Origin: Micropterix aruncella
Lineage: Eukaryota > Arthropoda > Insecta > Lepidoptera > Micropterigidae
Assembly (NCBI GenBank): GCA_944548615.1
Contig: OX155973.1
Location: forward strand, 21,275,728 to 21,339,727
Reading direction: 5' to 3'
Length of the DNA: 64,000 nucleotides
Below are positions 32,747 through 42,485 of this stretch, one piece after another. Under the pieces are notes generated by a model. The model did not search any database. It was not told the origin of the DNA and saw only the letters and a program-made list of their open reading frames with translations. Numbering within the stretch: the first letter of the stretch is position 1; each line of letters opens with the position of its first letter. Position numbers and translations under genes: made by a program.

Positions 32747-35700
32747 ATGACCTCGATAAACGGATCAAAACAAGGTTCGACTGCGTGGTCCGGAAAAACG
32801 GCAAGAAGTGAAAGGCTGCTAGAAATCAGAGGGGCTTCGGAAGACCTGAGAAGAGTTACAAGGGAGAGAGCGAAAGTGGCAGCCGAAAAGAAGAAACTGG
32901 AAGCAGAAGCGAAAACGCGGGAGGAACGTTTTCGTGCCTCCGAAGATATAGCTGCGGCGCAGCGGAGAGCGGAAGAAGCCGAGGCAGCAGGCGTGATACA
33001 AGTTCAACAAGCCGAATTAGATGCAGAATTACAGATGTTGGATGCCGACACCCAACATGCGTTAAGAGTACTCGAGGTGGTGTCCGAAGTGTTCGACTCG
33101 GAAGGCAGCAGAGGCTGGGAAAACCGAAGAGATTTCGCCGACGAAGAAAATAATGCGGGGCGAATTTCTCGATGGGCGGACGAGCACCCGCGAGCAGAAT
33201 CGACACAAGATCACTACCGGATGGATTCACCTGAAGCCGAGAACCTGAGGTTAAGCAGAAAACAGCAGGCGGCGGCGCTTCCTGATGGCACACCGGAACG
33301 CGGCGCGGAGCAGGCAGCCGGGAGGTCCCGCGAATGGCACGATCGGCGAGGCGCCGAAGAGGAGGCGAAAAAGACGACGGAGGACGCAGCGGCGGTCGCG
33401 ACCAAAGAGGGAACGGGCAGCCGAGACGCGACGGACAACGGCACGAGCGAAGAACTCGTAGATAAGGTATGTCAAGTATTGTCTATAGCCTCGGCAAAAA
33501 CTAATTACAGCAAAGAACTACCCCAGTTTCATGGGGATCCCTTACAGTTCATAGCGTTCAAATCTCTCTTTTATCAATCGACCGAAGTGTTACGTTTGAA
33601 TGATTCTCAAAACCTGTTACGCCTTCAGACCGCAATTCGGGGGCGGGCGAGAGAGTGCGTTTCGGGACTCATGCTATCTCCAGTAAACGTAGCAGAAATC
33701 ATGAAAACCCTGGAAACTATGTTTGGTAATCCAAACATCATAGTACAACGCACTTTAGCAGATCTGCGTAAAACTAGGGAACTAACCGAAAATGTCGACG
33801 CGGAAGATTTATTAAGATTTGCTTGCCATGTCAAAAATATGGTCGCTACAGTAAAATCCGTAGACAGAGTAGAGCATTTATGGAACCCAGATTTAATTGC
33901 GTCATTAGTGTCTAAATTACCGAGAAACTTAGTAACGTTATGGTTGGCCGACAGCGGTAGGACGTGTTCGAAAGAACCGGTGATAGTTTATTTCGCATCG
34001 TGGATAGAAAAGCTAGCGATCGGGTCGCAAAATGCAGGTTTAAGCTTAGGGGAGGCTGGGAGAAAACTCCAGGGAGGAACGCGAGATAAGAAATTTAGGC
34101 AACATCCACAAAAGAGTGTAGTACTCAGTATGACAGAAAAACCTGCCCTCAGATGTCCCCACTGCACTGAGTCTCACTATCTGAGCAAGTGCGAAACATT
34201 TAAAAAATTACCTTTTAACGGGCGCTGGGAAGCGGTAAAACATATGGCGAGGTGCTTTAAATGTCTGGCTTCGTCTCATGGACGAAAGAACTGCCCGGCA
34301 TATAGAAAGTTCCCTCGCAATAAGTACCATTACCTGTTAACGGCGGCCAGCGCTGTAGAAAAAAATGTTAGCCAGCCGGGAGGCGAGAGAGATGCTGAGT
34401 TGCAAGTTAATGCGATCGTAGCGCATTCTGTGGTAGGGAATAGAGTACTTTTACAGGTATTACCAGTTACTTTAATTGGGCCAAAGGGACGAAAGGTAGA
34501 ATACGCCTTGCTGGATGCCGGATCTACCGTCTCGTTGATAGATAAGAGCTTGGCGGTCGAATTAGGTATTCATGGCGAAAGAAAATCGATCGAAGTCTTA
34601 GGTATAGGTGACATGCGAGCGACTGCCCAAGACGCAGAAGCCGTAACCTTCCAAATCAAAGGGGAAGAAAACCCGAAAGCGTTCAACATCCAAGCCTACA
34701 GTGTGGCGGCGTTGAACCTCCCAGAATTAAAGAGTTTCTCGGCAAAAGGCGCCACGGACATTGCTGATAAGATGAGAATCGCCGGCCAATTAATGACCGT
34801 GCGGCCGCGTCTGTTAATCGGAGCAGACCGATGGGATTTAATTGTGTCCCGTAAACTTGCGCGGGTAACGGAGGAGATATCCTTATCAAAAACGCGTCTC
34901 GGGTGGGTCGCGATAGGAAAAACGCCGACGGAGAAGCACGGCAATGTATATCCGGTTTTTTGTACGAGCGAAAATCCGAGCGATGAATCGGTTATTCAGA
35001 CTTTGCTAGAGGCTAATCTGAAACTCGAGCAAGACTGGCCTGGCAAAAAACGTGTGGGAAGTGATATTAAAAGAGCCGAGGAATTATTGGAGTCTACGAC
35101 GTCTTTGCAAGACGGTGTATGGTCCACGGGGTTACTTTGGCGGGACGATGAGCGGAGCGTGCCAGATAGCAAACCTATGGCTCTGACACGTTTACGTTCC
35201 GTAGAGAGAAAAATGGACCAGGATAGAATGTACGGCGAAGCGTACTGCAAAAGAATGGAACAGTATATAGCTGCGGGCTACGCGCAAGAGGTGACGCCCG
35301 AGCAATTAGAAGGCCGGGAAAACGTGTGGTTTCTTCCTCATTTAGGCGTAGTGAATGCGGCTAAAGGAAACAAGGTGAGGATCGTCCACGATGCGGCAGC
35401 TAAAGTGAAAGGGGTTTCTCTAAATAGTCGCCTTTTGACAGGGCCGGACTATTATAATAGTATAGTAGGAATATTATTCAGATTTAGGGAACAGCCTGTA
35501 GGTTTCACCGCCGATATCGGGGATATGTTTTTACGAATCAAAATAACGGAAGAGGATAGCTACAGTCAATTGTTTCTGTGGAGAGGATTTAGGCGCGATA
35601 TAGCACCACTTACGTATAGGATGTCCAGATTAATATTCGGTAGCAGAGCATCTCCCGCGTCCGCCCAGTATGTCCGAAATAAGAACGCTCACCGTTTTTT

Positions 35701-35812
35701 AGAGCGCTTTCCCGAAGCTGTAGACGCGATCGTTAGACATCACTACGTTGACGATCTTTTATTCGGAGCGGAATCTGTGTCAGAAGCTAAGCGGGGTTAT
35801 CAGCGAAATTAA
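32747..35812 (+). CDS. BEL/Pao gag-protease-reverse transcriptase (first part of polyprotein)
   Basis: A 1021-codon frame. Residues about 20-110 are a Lys/Glu/Ala-rich coiled coil. About 255-410 is the DUF1759 Gag region (LPQFHGDPLQFIAFKSLF). About 470-516 hold the Cys/His zinc knuckles (CPHC...C and CFKC...C). Near 590 is the DUF1758 aspartic protease with DAGSTVSLID, in the place of the common DTGS/DSGS. The reverse transcriptase begins about 840, with GFTADIGDMFLRIKI, and reaches its catalytic YVDD at 1000-1003. The frame then closes early by a shift near 35792. The start ATG lies 53 bp inside the 5' LTR and is the first long-frame ATG. Gag and Pol in one frame is normal for BEL/Pao. Confidence 0.93.
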   Translation: MTSINGSKQGSTAWSGKTARSERLLEIRGASEDLRRVTRERAKVAAEKKKLEAEAKTREERFRASEDIAAAQRRAEEAEAAGVIQVQQAELDAELQMLDADTQHALRVLEVVSEVFDSEGSRGWENRRDFADEENNAGRISRWADEHPRAESTQDHYRMDSPEAENLRLSRKQQAAALPDGTPERGAEQAAGRSREWHDRRGAEEEAKKTTEDAAAVATKEGTGSRDATDNGTSEELVDKVCQVLSIASAKTNYSKELPQFHGDPLQFIAFKSLFYQSTEVLRLNDSQNLLRLQTAIRGRARECVSGLMLSPVNVAEIMKTLETMFGNPNIIVQRTLADLRKTRELTENVDAEDLLRFACHVKNMVATVKSVDRVEHLWNPDLIASLVSKLPRNLVTLWLADSGRTCSKEPVIVYFASWIEKLAIGSQNAGLSLGEAGRKLQGGTRDKKFRQHPQKSVVLSMTEKPALRCPHCTESHYLSKCETFKKLPFNGRWEAVKHMARCFKCLASSHGRKNCPAYRKFPRNKYHYLLTAASAVEKNVSQPGGERDAELQVNAIVAHSVVGNRVLLQVLPVTLIGPKGRKVEYALLDAGSTVSLIDKSLAVELGIHGERKSIEVLGIGDMRATAQDAEAVTFQIKGEENPKAFNIQAYSVAALNLPELKSFSAKGATDIADKMRIAGQLMTVRPRLLIGADRWDLIVSRKLARVTEEISLSKTRLGWVAIGKTPTEKHGNVYPVFCTSENPSDESVIQTLLEANLKLEQDWPGKKRVGSDIKRAEELLESTTSLQDGVWSTGLLWRDDERSVPDSKPMALTRLRSVERKMDQDRMYGEAYCKRMEQYIAAGYAQEVTPEQLEGRENVWFLPHLGVVNAAKGNKVRIVHDAAAKVKGVSLNSRLLTGPDYYNSIVGILFRFREQPVGFTADIGDMFLRIKITEEDSYSQLFLWRGFRRDIAPLTYRMSRLIFGSRASPASAQYVRNKNAHRFLERFPEAVDAIVRHHYVDDLLFGAESVSEAKRGYQRN

Positions 35813-36155
35813 TTATATACATAAACAGGGTAACTTTGTTTTGACGGGTTGGGCTTCAAACGCGCCGAGCGCTCTAGACAACATACCGACTGACAGAAAA
35901 GCTCCCAAAAATGTAGCGTTAGAAAAAGGGGAGCTGAGCGCTCTGCGGCTATTAGGATTGCAGTGGCTTCCAGAGAGTGACGAGCTGACATTTAACTTAA
36001 GAATGGAGAGGTTGGATAACTCGTTAAAAACTGGAGAGCGCGTGCCTACCAAAAGAGAGACACTTAAATTGATTATGTCTATCTGGGGACCCGATAGGGG
36101 CCTTAAGCCCGGTTACCATTCGGGCAAAAACAATTATGCAAAGCTTGTGGAGTAG
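35748..36155 (+). pseudogene. BEL/Pao pol, RT C-terminal segment (shifted frame)
   Basis: The homologous part begins near 35793 with ISEINYIHKQGNFVLTGWAS and runs to about 36100, through LGLQWLPESDELTF. This is the RT connection region that should follow YVDD directly. It is separated from the preceding frame by one single-base indel near a CGGGG run, and from the next by another near ATAGGGG. The last 15 or so codons and the stop are out of frame. It is part of the same polyprotein, not an independent gene. Confidence 0.8.
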
Positions 36156-37134
36156 CGGCATTGATTGGGATCATGTAATTCCCCCAGATATTTTCGAAAG
36201 CTGGAGCAAGTGGTTAGAAGTCCTGAGCGCAGCAGCAGATGTAAGGCTACCGCGTTATCACGGCACGACTAATGACGCCGCCGAGCGGAGACAATTGCAT
36301 GTTTTTTGCGACGCCTCTCAGCAGGCAATGTGTAGCGTCGCATATCTTCGAATAATTAGAGGCGACAATCAACCAGTCGTATCTTTTATAGCAAGCAAAA
36401 CGAGAGTAGCTCCTTTAAAAAAAATTACCATACCTAGGATGGAACTCACAGCCGCATTACTGGGTGCGCAATTAGCAAAAAAAATCACATCTGAATATAA
36501 AATAAAGATACACGAGAAAATTATGTGGACTGATTCTACAAACGTTTTATGGTGGATTAAGTCTAAAAGTTCCGACCACCTGCAGTTTGTCGCTAACCGG
36601 TTGGGTGCTTTGGATGAATTGACGACTCAGGACGAATGGAAATGGCTCGCTGGAAAGGATAACCCAGCTGATGACGGCACGCGCGTGACGTCGGCGATTG
36701 ATCTGTCACAGACAGGACGGTGGTTAAATGGGCCCGGTTTCTTGAAAGAACCTCAGGAACACTGGCCCTCTCAAATGCCCCGGGAACCGAATGACGGTGA
36801 AAAACGCGAGTTAGAATACCGACCCGTAACGGTATTATCACTCAGAACACAAGCCTCTAGCAACATAGATGTATCACGATTTTCGCAACACCGCCGGCTA
36901 GTAAGAACCATGGCTTTTGTTATGAAGTTTTGTCTGCGGTGTCGGAAACTAACGGATAATTGCGCTTTAGATGGTAGTGACATCGCTAAGGCAGAAGAGG
37001 CGCTAGTGAGAGAATCACAAATAAGGTGCTTCTATAAAGAAATGGAGTTGATTCGCCAAAACAAGGTGTTAACCCGGGATAGCAGATTATTCGGTTTAAA
37101 TATGTACGTTGACAAGATCGGCTACTCAGAATAA
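36136..37134 (+). pseudogene. BEL/Pao pol, RNase H segment (shifted frame)
   Basis: True homology starts about 36105, upstream of the apparent ATG. The segment has HVFCDASQQAMCSVAY (RNase H first Asp), MELTAALLGAQLA (Glu), MWTDSTNVLWWIK (Asp) and NPADDGTR (last Asp). This is the RNase H plus linker characteristic of BEL/Pao. It closes early at 37132-37134 through a third single-base shift near 37122. All four acidic RNase H residues are intact. Confidence 0.85.
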
Positions 37135-37244
37135 ATGGACGCGTAGACAACGCATTAGGAGTACCATACGACACAAAATATCCGATTATTCTAGATGGGA
37201 ATGACCGTTATACGCAGCTTCTGATTCTAAGGACACATGAAGAA

Positions 37245-38336
37245 ATGGCACATACCGGAATCGAGACCGTACTAACCCGCATACGACAGAGATTCTGGGT
37301 AATAAATCCGAGAAGAACGGTTAAAAAGTTAATATACAGGTGTTTGCCGTGCACGATAAGACGGGCCAAACCTGTAACAGCAATTATGGGGCAATTACCC
37401 GCCGCTAGATTACAGCATCACGTCAGATGTTTTAACTCTGTAGGCTTGGACTACTTTGGACCCCTGAAGGTGACAGTACGTCGAAGAGAAGAGAAAAGGT
37501 ACGGGTTGCTATTCACTTGTCTAAGTACAAGAGCTACGCATATCGAATTAACGTCCGATTTGTCCACGAGCGCTACAATACAAGGAATACGCCGCTTTAT
37601 CGCGAGGCGCGGTAAACCTCATTTAATAATGTCTGACAATGGCTCTAGTTTAAAGGCCGCTAGTGCGGAACTAAAAAGATCCATCGCGGAAATAAATAAT
37701 ACGGAAATTCGAGAAAAACTGAGCAACGAACAGATCATTTGGCGTTTTATCCCTCCTGGATCTCCGAGCTTTGGCGGAAGCTGGGAAATTATGATAAAAT
37801 CCGCAAAGAGAGCGCTATACGCCGTTTTAAAAGAAAGGGCTCCGTCGGTTGAGGTCCTTCAAACTTTATTAACAGAAGTAGAAGCCATTTTAAATCAAAG
37901 GCCTTTAACACGCGTCCCGGTCGACAGCAGAGATCTCGAACCGCTGACACCGTCCCACTTTTTATTGGGTTATCCAAATGGATCAATAGCGATGGGTGAG
38001 ACGCATAAAAACGATTTATGCAGTCGAAAACAGTGGAAATTCACTCAGGCGCTGGCTGATGCGTTTTGGCACCGATGGACCCGCGAGGTTCTCCCGAATA
38101 TGGTAGGAAGACACAAATGGAGACATGAACAGGAATCTCTAAAAGTAGGGGATTTGGTGATCCTCCTAGACTCATCCTTAGAAAGAGGTCGGTGGCCGAG
38201 AGGGCTAGTGGAAAAAATCTACCCGGATAAGAAGGGGGCGGTGCGAGTTGTAGATCTAAGGATCGACGGCAAAACGTACCGTAGATCCATAGGTAAAATA
38301 GTGAAGTTAGATATAGCCGCCAATACGCAGGACTGA
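37245..38336 (+). CDS. BEL/Pao pol, integrase and C-terminal domain
   Basis: The frame is open from about 37124; the ATG at 37245 is simply its first Met. It holds the integrase zinc region (MAHTGIETVL...CLPCTIRR). The catalytic core follows with Asp in SVGLDYFGPL, Asp in LIMSDNGSS and Glu in SFGGSWEIMIKSAKRAL. Then come RPLTRVPVDSRDLEPLTPSH and the DUF5641 C-terminal domain (VGDLVILLDSSLERGRWPRG). It ends 75 bp before the 3' LTR, with polypurine TTTTGGGGGGGAAA immediately before the LTR. The D,D(35)E-type triad looks complete. Confidence 0.92.
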   Translation: MAHTGIETVLTRIRQRFWVINPRRTVKKLIYRCLPCTIRRAKPVTAIMGQLPAARLQHHVRCFNSVGLDYFGPLKVTVRRREEKRYGLLFTCLSTRATHIELTSDLSTSATIQGIRRFIARRGKPHLIMSDNGSSLKAASAELKRSIAEINNTEIREKLSNEQIIWRFIPPGSPSFGGSWEIMIKSAKRALYAVLKERAPSVEVLQTLLTEVEAILNQRPLTRVPVDSRDLEPLTPSHFLLGYPNGSIAMGETHKNDLCSRKQWKFTQALADAFWHRWTREVLPNMVGRHKWRHEQESLKVGDLVILLDSSLERGRWPRGLVEKIYPDKKGAVRVVDLRIDGKTYRRSIGKIVKLDIAANTQD

Positions 38337-38410
38337 TTATGCTAAGATTTAGGTTAATGTAAATTAATTCGATTGGTAGCAAAAATGGCCCTGCCATTTT
38401 GGGGGGGAAA

Positions 38411-39854
38411 TGTTCGAATTACAGCGGATTGGTTGTTCTTCGGAGAAACTCGCAGACCGAAGGAGTGCGACTCTAAAATAATAAATTATCCGTTTCTAAA
38501 ACGAAAAAACTAAAAGGCAGGAAAGAGCTCTTAAAGAAGCTATAAATTATGATATAGCGACGCGGGGACTAGACCAAGGGAATATGCCTTCGTAGAAGTA
38601 GTTGAAAAACTCATAGCGCAGCCACTTTACTCCGCTAATAAAACGATAGTTCGGAGATAAAGGGTGACATAACAAAAGGCAACCCTAAAAATACCCGTAC
38701 ACGGAAACGGCTTTGCCTCCAGTACAGACAATGGCCTTCTGTTAAAAATATATGATGCAGCAACGGGCGAGTCCTTCTCATTAAAAAATAAACAAAAAAC
38801 AAAGCCCTGTAAAATCGAAAGAGAGATTTAAATGCGTATTATCTTTGCTCTATCCAGTTAAAGGTTTAGATACTTGACATACCTTATTTAATTAATTAGT
38901 ATAAGCTACTAACCACGTTTACGGTAACTATTAAGAGTTGTTACAAATAATTTGCTAATCTAAGCTAGGTGCATGTCTTAATAATAGTATGATAACCGCT
39001 AACCGGAAAATTTATTAATATGTAAAATAGGCTAAAATTTATACGTAACATTTTTTGATTTTCCTTTGGTTCTTGTTATTAATTCTTGTTAAGTAATTCA
39101 AAAATAATTTAAGACTTGTTTATCTTAGGAACTGCAATGTATGCAAAGTAATATTTTAAACATAATACAGTAATTAATAACCCCTAAGGTTACCATTTAT
39201 AATTAACACTTAAAAGTAGAAAACGGGGAAAATCGTCCCCTTTCTACCTTTATTTAAATAGAGTATTTTAAAAAGAAGATAAGATGGCGCTTCGGATCAG
39301 GACCGCCCACAATTTTTTTTACGGGGTAGGCAGCGGCATGTTGCAAGCTGCCATTCTATTGGCCGACCCAAAATAACATGGCGGCATTATCATCCACTAG
39401 GCAGTAAGGGTGGAGTCCTGTACAGACATTGGAAAATATGTATACTCCTTTTATCAGGCAGTCGTTAAAAAATCTTAGACTCCCGCGGACGTATCCGCGG
39501 AGAAGTCGGGCGGTATAAAGTGTACGCACCGATTAAAGAGTGCAAATAAAGTGTAACTAAAAATGTTAATTAGCATTAATTAGCACCTAAGAAGATATCA
39601 ATAAAGACTTACGATTTCGCGACAAAAACGCTTTAATTGTACCTTTATTGATCCAAAACGGTGTAATATCTTCCGAGGAAAAGGCAGCTTCACAGAAACG
39701 GGGCTTTATTTACCTACGCACAAGAAGAGGAATCCGATGGCGAAATAATCTCCTATGGGACATGGCGGTGAATTCTAACTATCGAATATCTACAGTCCGC
39801 TAGACCTCGCCGCTAAAAATAGATGTACAAACAAACTATGTTATAAAACGAACA
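38411..39854 (+). repeat. BEL/Pao 3' LTR (1444 bp)
   Basis: Direct copy of 31250-32693, preceded by a polypurine tract and followed by target duplication GTGAC at 39855-39859. Near-identity to the 5' LTR shows a recent insertion. Confidence 0.95.
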
Positions 39855-40136
39855 GTGACAGATAGATAATTATGATGAATATATATTTCTTTTAATTTTA
39901 TGCAAACATTTTTTTTCTTTTGTGAGAAACTTTACGCTTCCTAAGGGCCCCCAAACAAATTTTTATACGTGGCCCCGCCAATGCACGCTACGCCACTGAC
40001 TCCGAGGCCAATAAAAGGTTATGACTGCTACAAAACTGAACTGGTGAAGCTGAAGAAGTGAAGAAGTGAAGAAGAACCGTGTAAATTTCACTTTGTTCCA
40101 GCTACTGTTGAAACCGTTTTACTAACGTTAAACCGG

Positions 40137-41255
40137 ATGAAATCTAAGGCCGTGGGAACGGATGGTCTCAGTGTAGATATGCTCAAACGTATCATCCAAT
40201 GTATTCTTCCAGTCGTTACCCACATAATAAACTCCTCAATGGAATTTGGTTCGTACCCAGCTCCTTGGAAAAATGCCTACGTTATACCACTTCCTAAAAT
40301 ATCAAATCCTGTTCGACCAAATGATTTCAGGCCAATATCTATTCTCCCTGCTCTCTCAAAAGTGTTGGAGCATATAGTGTTCTCTCAGCTATCAGATTAC
40401 CTTTCTGAATTCAATATGTTTAATCCCTATCAGTCCGGTTTCCGTCCCGGCCATAGCACTACCTCTGTCCTTGTCAAAGTAACTGACGACGCACGTAAAT
40501 CTATGGACCAGAGACAACTTACTTTGCTTGTTCTCTTAGACTTTAGCAGCGCCTTCAACTCTGTCGACTTCGACTTGTTCGTTGCACGGCTACAAACTCT
40601 CAACTGTTCGCAAACCGTTATTAATTGGTTCAGCTCCTATCTCAGAGCCAGACAACAGCGCATAAAAGTAGGCGATCGATCATCCGAATGGGTTAATCTA
40701 ACAGTTGGAGTTCCACAAGGTGCGGTTCTGTCCCCACTTCTTTTCTCAATTTTTATAAATCCTATCTCCAACCAAGTTCATGGACATACTCATCTGTATG
40801 CAGATGATGTTCAAATATATAATCATTTCTCTCCCGAAAACATCAATGCCTCGATCGCCATCATGAACTCTGATCTTCAGGCCATTTGTGAATGGTGTGC
40901 GCTGATGGGTCTACTAATCAACCCTTTGAAATCCCAGGCTATACTCATTGGAGGTCGTAAATTGCTCTCCAGAGTAAATGTAACATCCCTTCCGCCTTTA
41001 AAACTGAACGATATTACCATACCACTGTCGCAAAAAGTGAAAGATCTTGGTCTAATTATCGATGAACATTTGTCCTGGCAACCACACGTGGACGAGGTAA
41101 GTCGTAAAATATTTGCTAGTTTTCACCTTCTGCAAACACTCAGAAGATTTCTCCATATGGACACAAAAAAATCTCTTGCACAGTCTCTCCTCTTACCTTT
41201 CCTTGACTATGCAGATGTATCTCGATTTATCAGAGAAACTGCTCAACAAACTTGA
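40137..41255 (+). pseudogene. Reverse transcriptase of the CR1/L2-group element
   Basis: The RT blocks appear in order: FRPISILPALSKVLEHIV, YQSGFRPGHSTTSVL, LLDFSSAFNSVDFDLF (catalytic Asp), GVPQGAVLSPLLFSIFINP, YADD at residues 221-224, INPLKSQAI, and VKDLGLIIDEHLSWQPHVDE. The palm and fingers are uninterrupted and all catalytic Asp residues are present. After residue about 355 the frame is lost by a shift near 41215; the sequence continues in 41113-41640. With the 5' truncation this makes it a dead copy. Confidence 0.88.
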
Positions 41256-41640
41256 ACGTCTGCAAAATGCATGCATACGATTCATCTTCGGTTTACGTAA
41301 GTATAATCACGTGTCCGACTATAGGGCACAGTTAAAGTGGTTGCCAGTACGCCAAAGAAGAAATGTTCATATACTTGCTCTCATATATCGTGTACTCTCC
41401 CAATTAACACCATCCTATCTCCACGAGCTTTGTGAACCACTAAGTTCCCACGGTCTCGTACTTCGGTCAGCCTCTGACAGTTTATTAAAAATTCCGAGTC
41501 ATAATAGTGATTTCTATTCCTATTCTTTCTGTGTCCATGGTGCAAGACTCTGGAACGATCTCCCAGCAAATATACAAAACTCTCCTTCTTTACCATCGTT
41601 TAAGACTCACTTTAAGGATTACTACCTTTCTAAGACGTAA
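41215..41640 (+). pseudogene. RT C-terminal region of the CR1/L2-group element
   Basis: Continuation of the preceding RT in a second frame: LLNKLERLQNACIRFIFGLR, then LKWLPVRQRRNVHILALIYR, LTPSYLHELCEPLSSHGLVL and GARLWNDLPANIQNSPSLPS, ending FKTHFKDYYLSKT with a stop. LQNACIRFIF...LPVRQRR...PSYL..L is the standard C-terminus of L2/CR1-like polyproteins. The frame extends upstream to an ATG at 41113 that is out of register with the RT. Confidence 0.85.
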
Positions 41641-42485
41641 CCAGTTCTTCCCTTTCTCTCCTCTTCCTCTCCCAATTTCCTCTCCTCGGGCATTATTAGT
41701 TATTAGTTTTAAATTCTTCCACTTGTCTTTATGTTATGTAATAATCTTTATTTTCACAATGCGCGCATGTACCACTATGTTTAGGTTAGTTGTAAGATAT
41801 TGCCATGTGGCAATAAGCTCGCCTTTTTGTATTATCATTAAGTGCAAATAAAGAGTTATTATTATTATTATTATTAAGCTCCAAAATGACGGGGTAGTTA
41901 TATATATCAAAGAGGCAGTCAAATGAAAACGACACAGACGACATGGTATGAGCACGTATGAGTATTATATAGTATTGCCTACGCTAAAGAATATCGTTTC
42001 GTGCCATCGTTCCATTGTTGGCTCTGGCGCTTGCTCTCCGGCTTACGAGTATAATAATGACACAATTTTTCATCTCAGCGATAATACGGGACAGGAAATG
42101 ATATTGTTCAACCTAATATCGTCCCGGCCTCCATGATGAGGTCGGACGCACACACAACTCGCTGACCTCACTTCGAGCGTGTCTAAAGGGCTCTCTAGAC
42201 GATCAAGCATGCTTGTCAAGCATCGCGCCTAGAGCTGGGATGGGATCGTGAACCGCAGGATATACGCAAATATATTTTTTTATATTTACCAAAAATGCCT
42301 AATTTTGTAGTTTTATACAATACAATACAATACAATCAACTACTCCAGTAGATAGGCATTCCTACTCTTGGATGCGTCACAAAATTAAATGCTAAAAATT
42401 TAATTATATAAAACATAACTATCGTGATAGTTGTCATGGCTGTAATATTATATTCAATATTACCTACATACAAATAATCAAAATA

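Larger units (their letters stand above)
30686..39998 (+). mobile_element. hAT element relic interrupted by a BEL/Pao insertion
   Basis: The left end CAGGGGCGTAGCTACC and right end GGTAGC-like ...CACGCTACGCCACTG are mirror hAT termini. They are flanked by a perfect 8-bp target duplication ACTCCGAG (30678-30685 and 39999-40006). Removing the BEL element (31250-39854 plus one GTGAC copy) leaves a relic of about 0.7 kb that retains only the C-terminal dimerisation region of the transposase. It lies in intron 5 of the SDR gene. Confidence 0.88.
40087..41877 (+). mobile_element. 5'-truncated CR1/L2-group non-LTR retrotransposon
   Basis: Coding sequence is open before the first ATG (FHFVPATVETVLLTLNRMKS), showing truncation at about 40087 rather than a natural start. 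The RT and C-terminal frames are followed by an AT/C-rich 3' UTR ending in AATAAAGAG plus (TTA)n at about 41850-41877. A short microsatellite tail of that type is typical of CR1/L2-like families. The upstream endonuclease and ORF1 are missing. Confidence 0.85.

Noticed and set aside
33214..33475. Minus-strand frames across the BEL gag region
   Set aside because: They are antisense shadows of a clear Gag/Pol frame and have no motif of their own. The antisense frames across 34683-35250 and 37789-38397 are rejected for the same reason.
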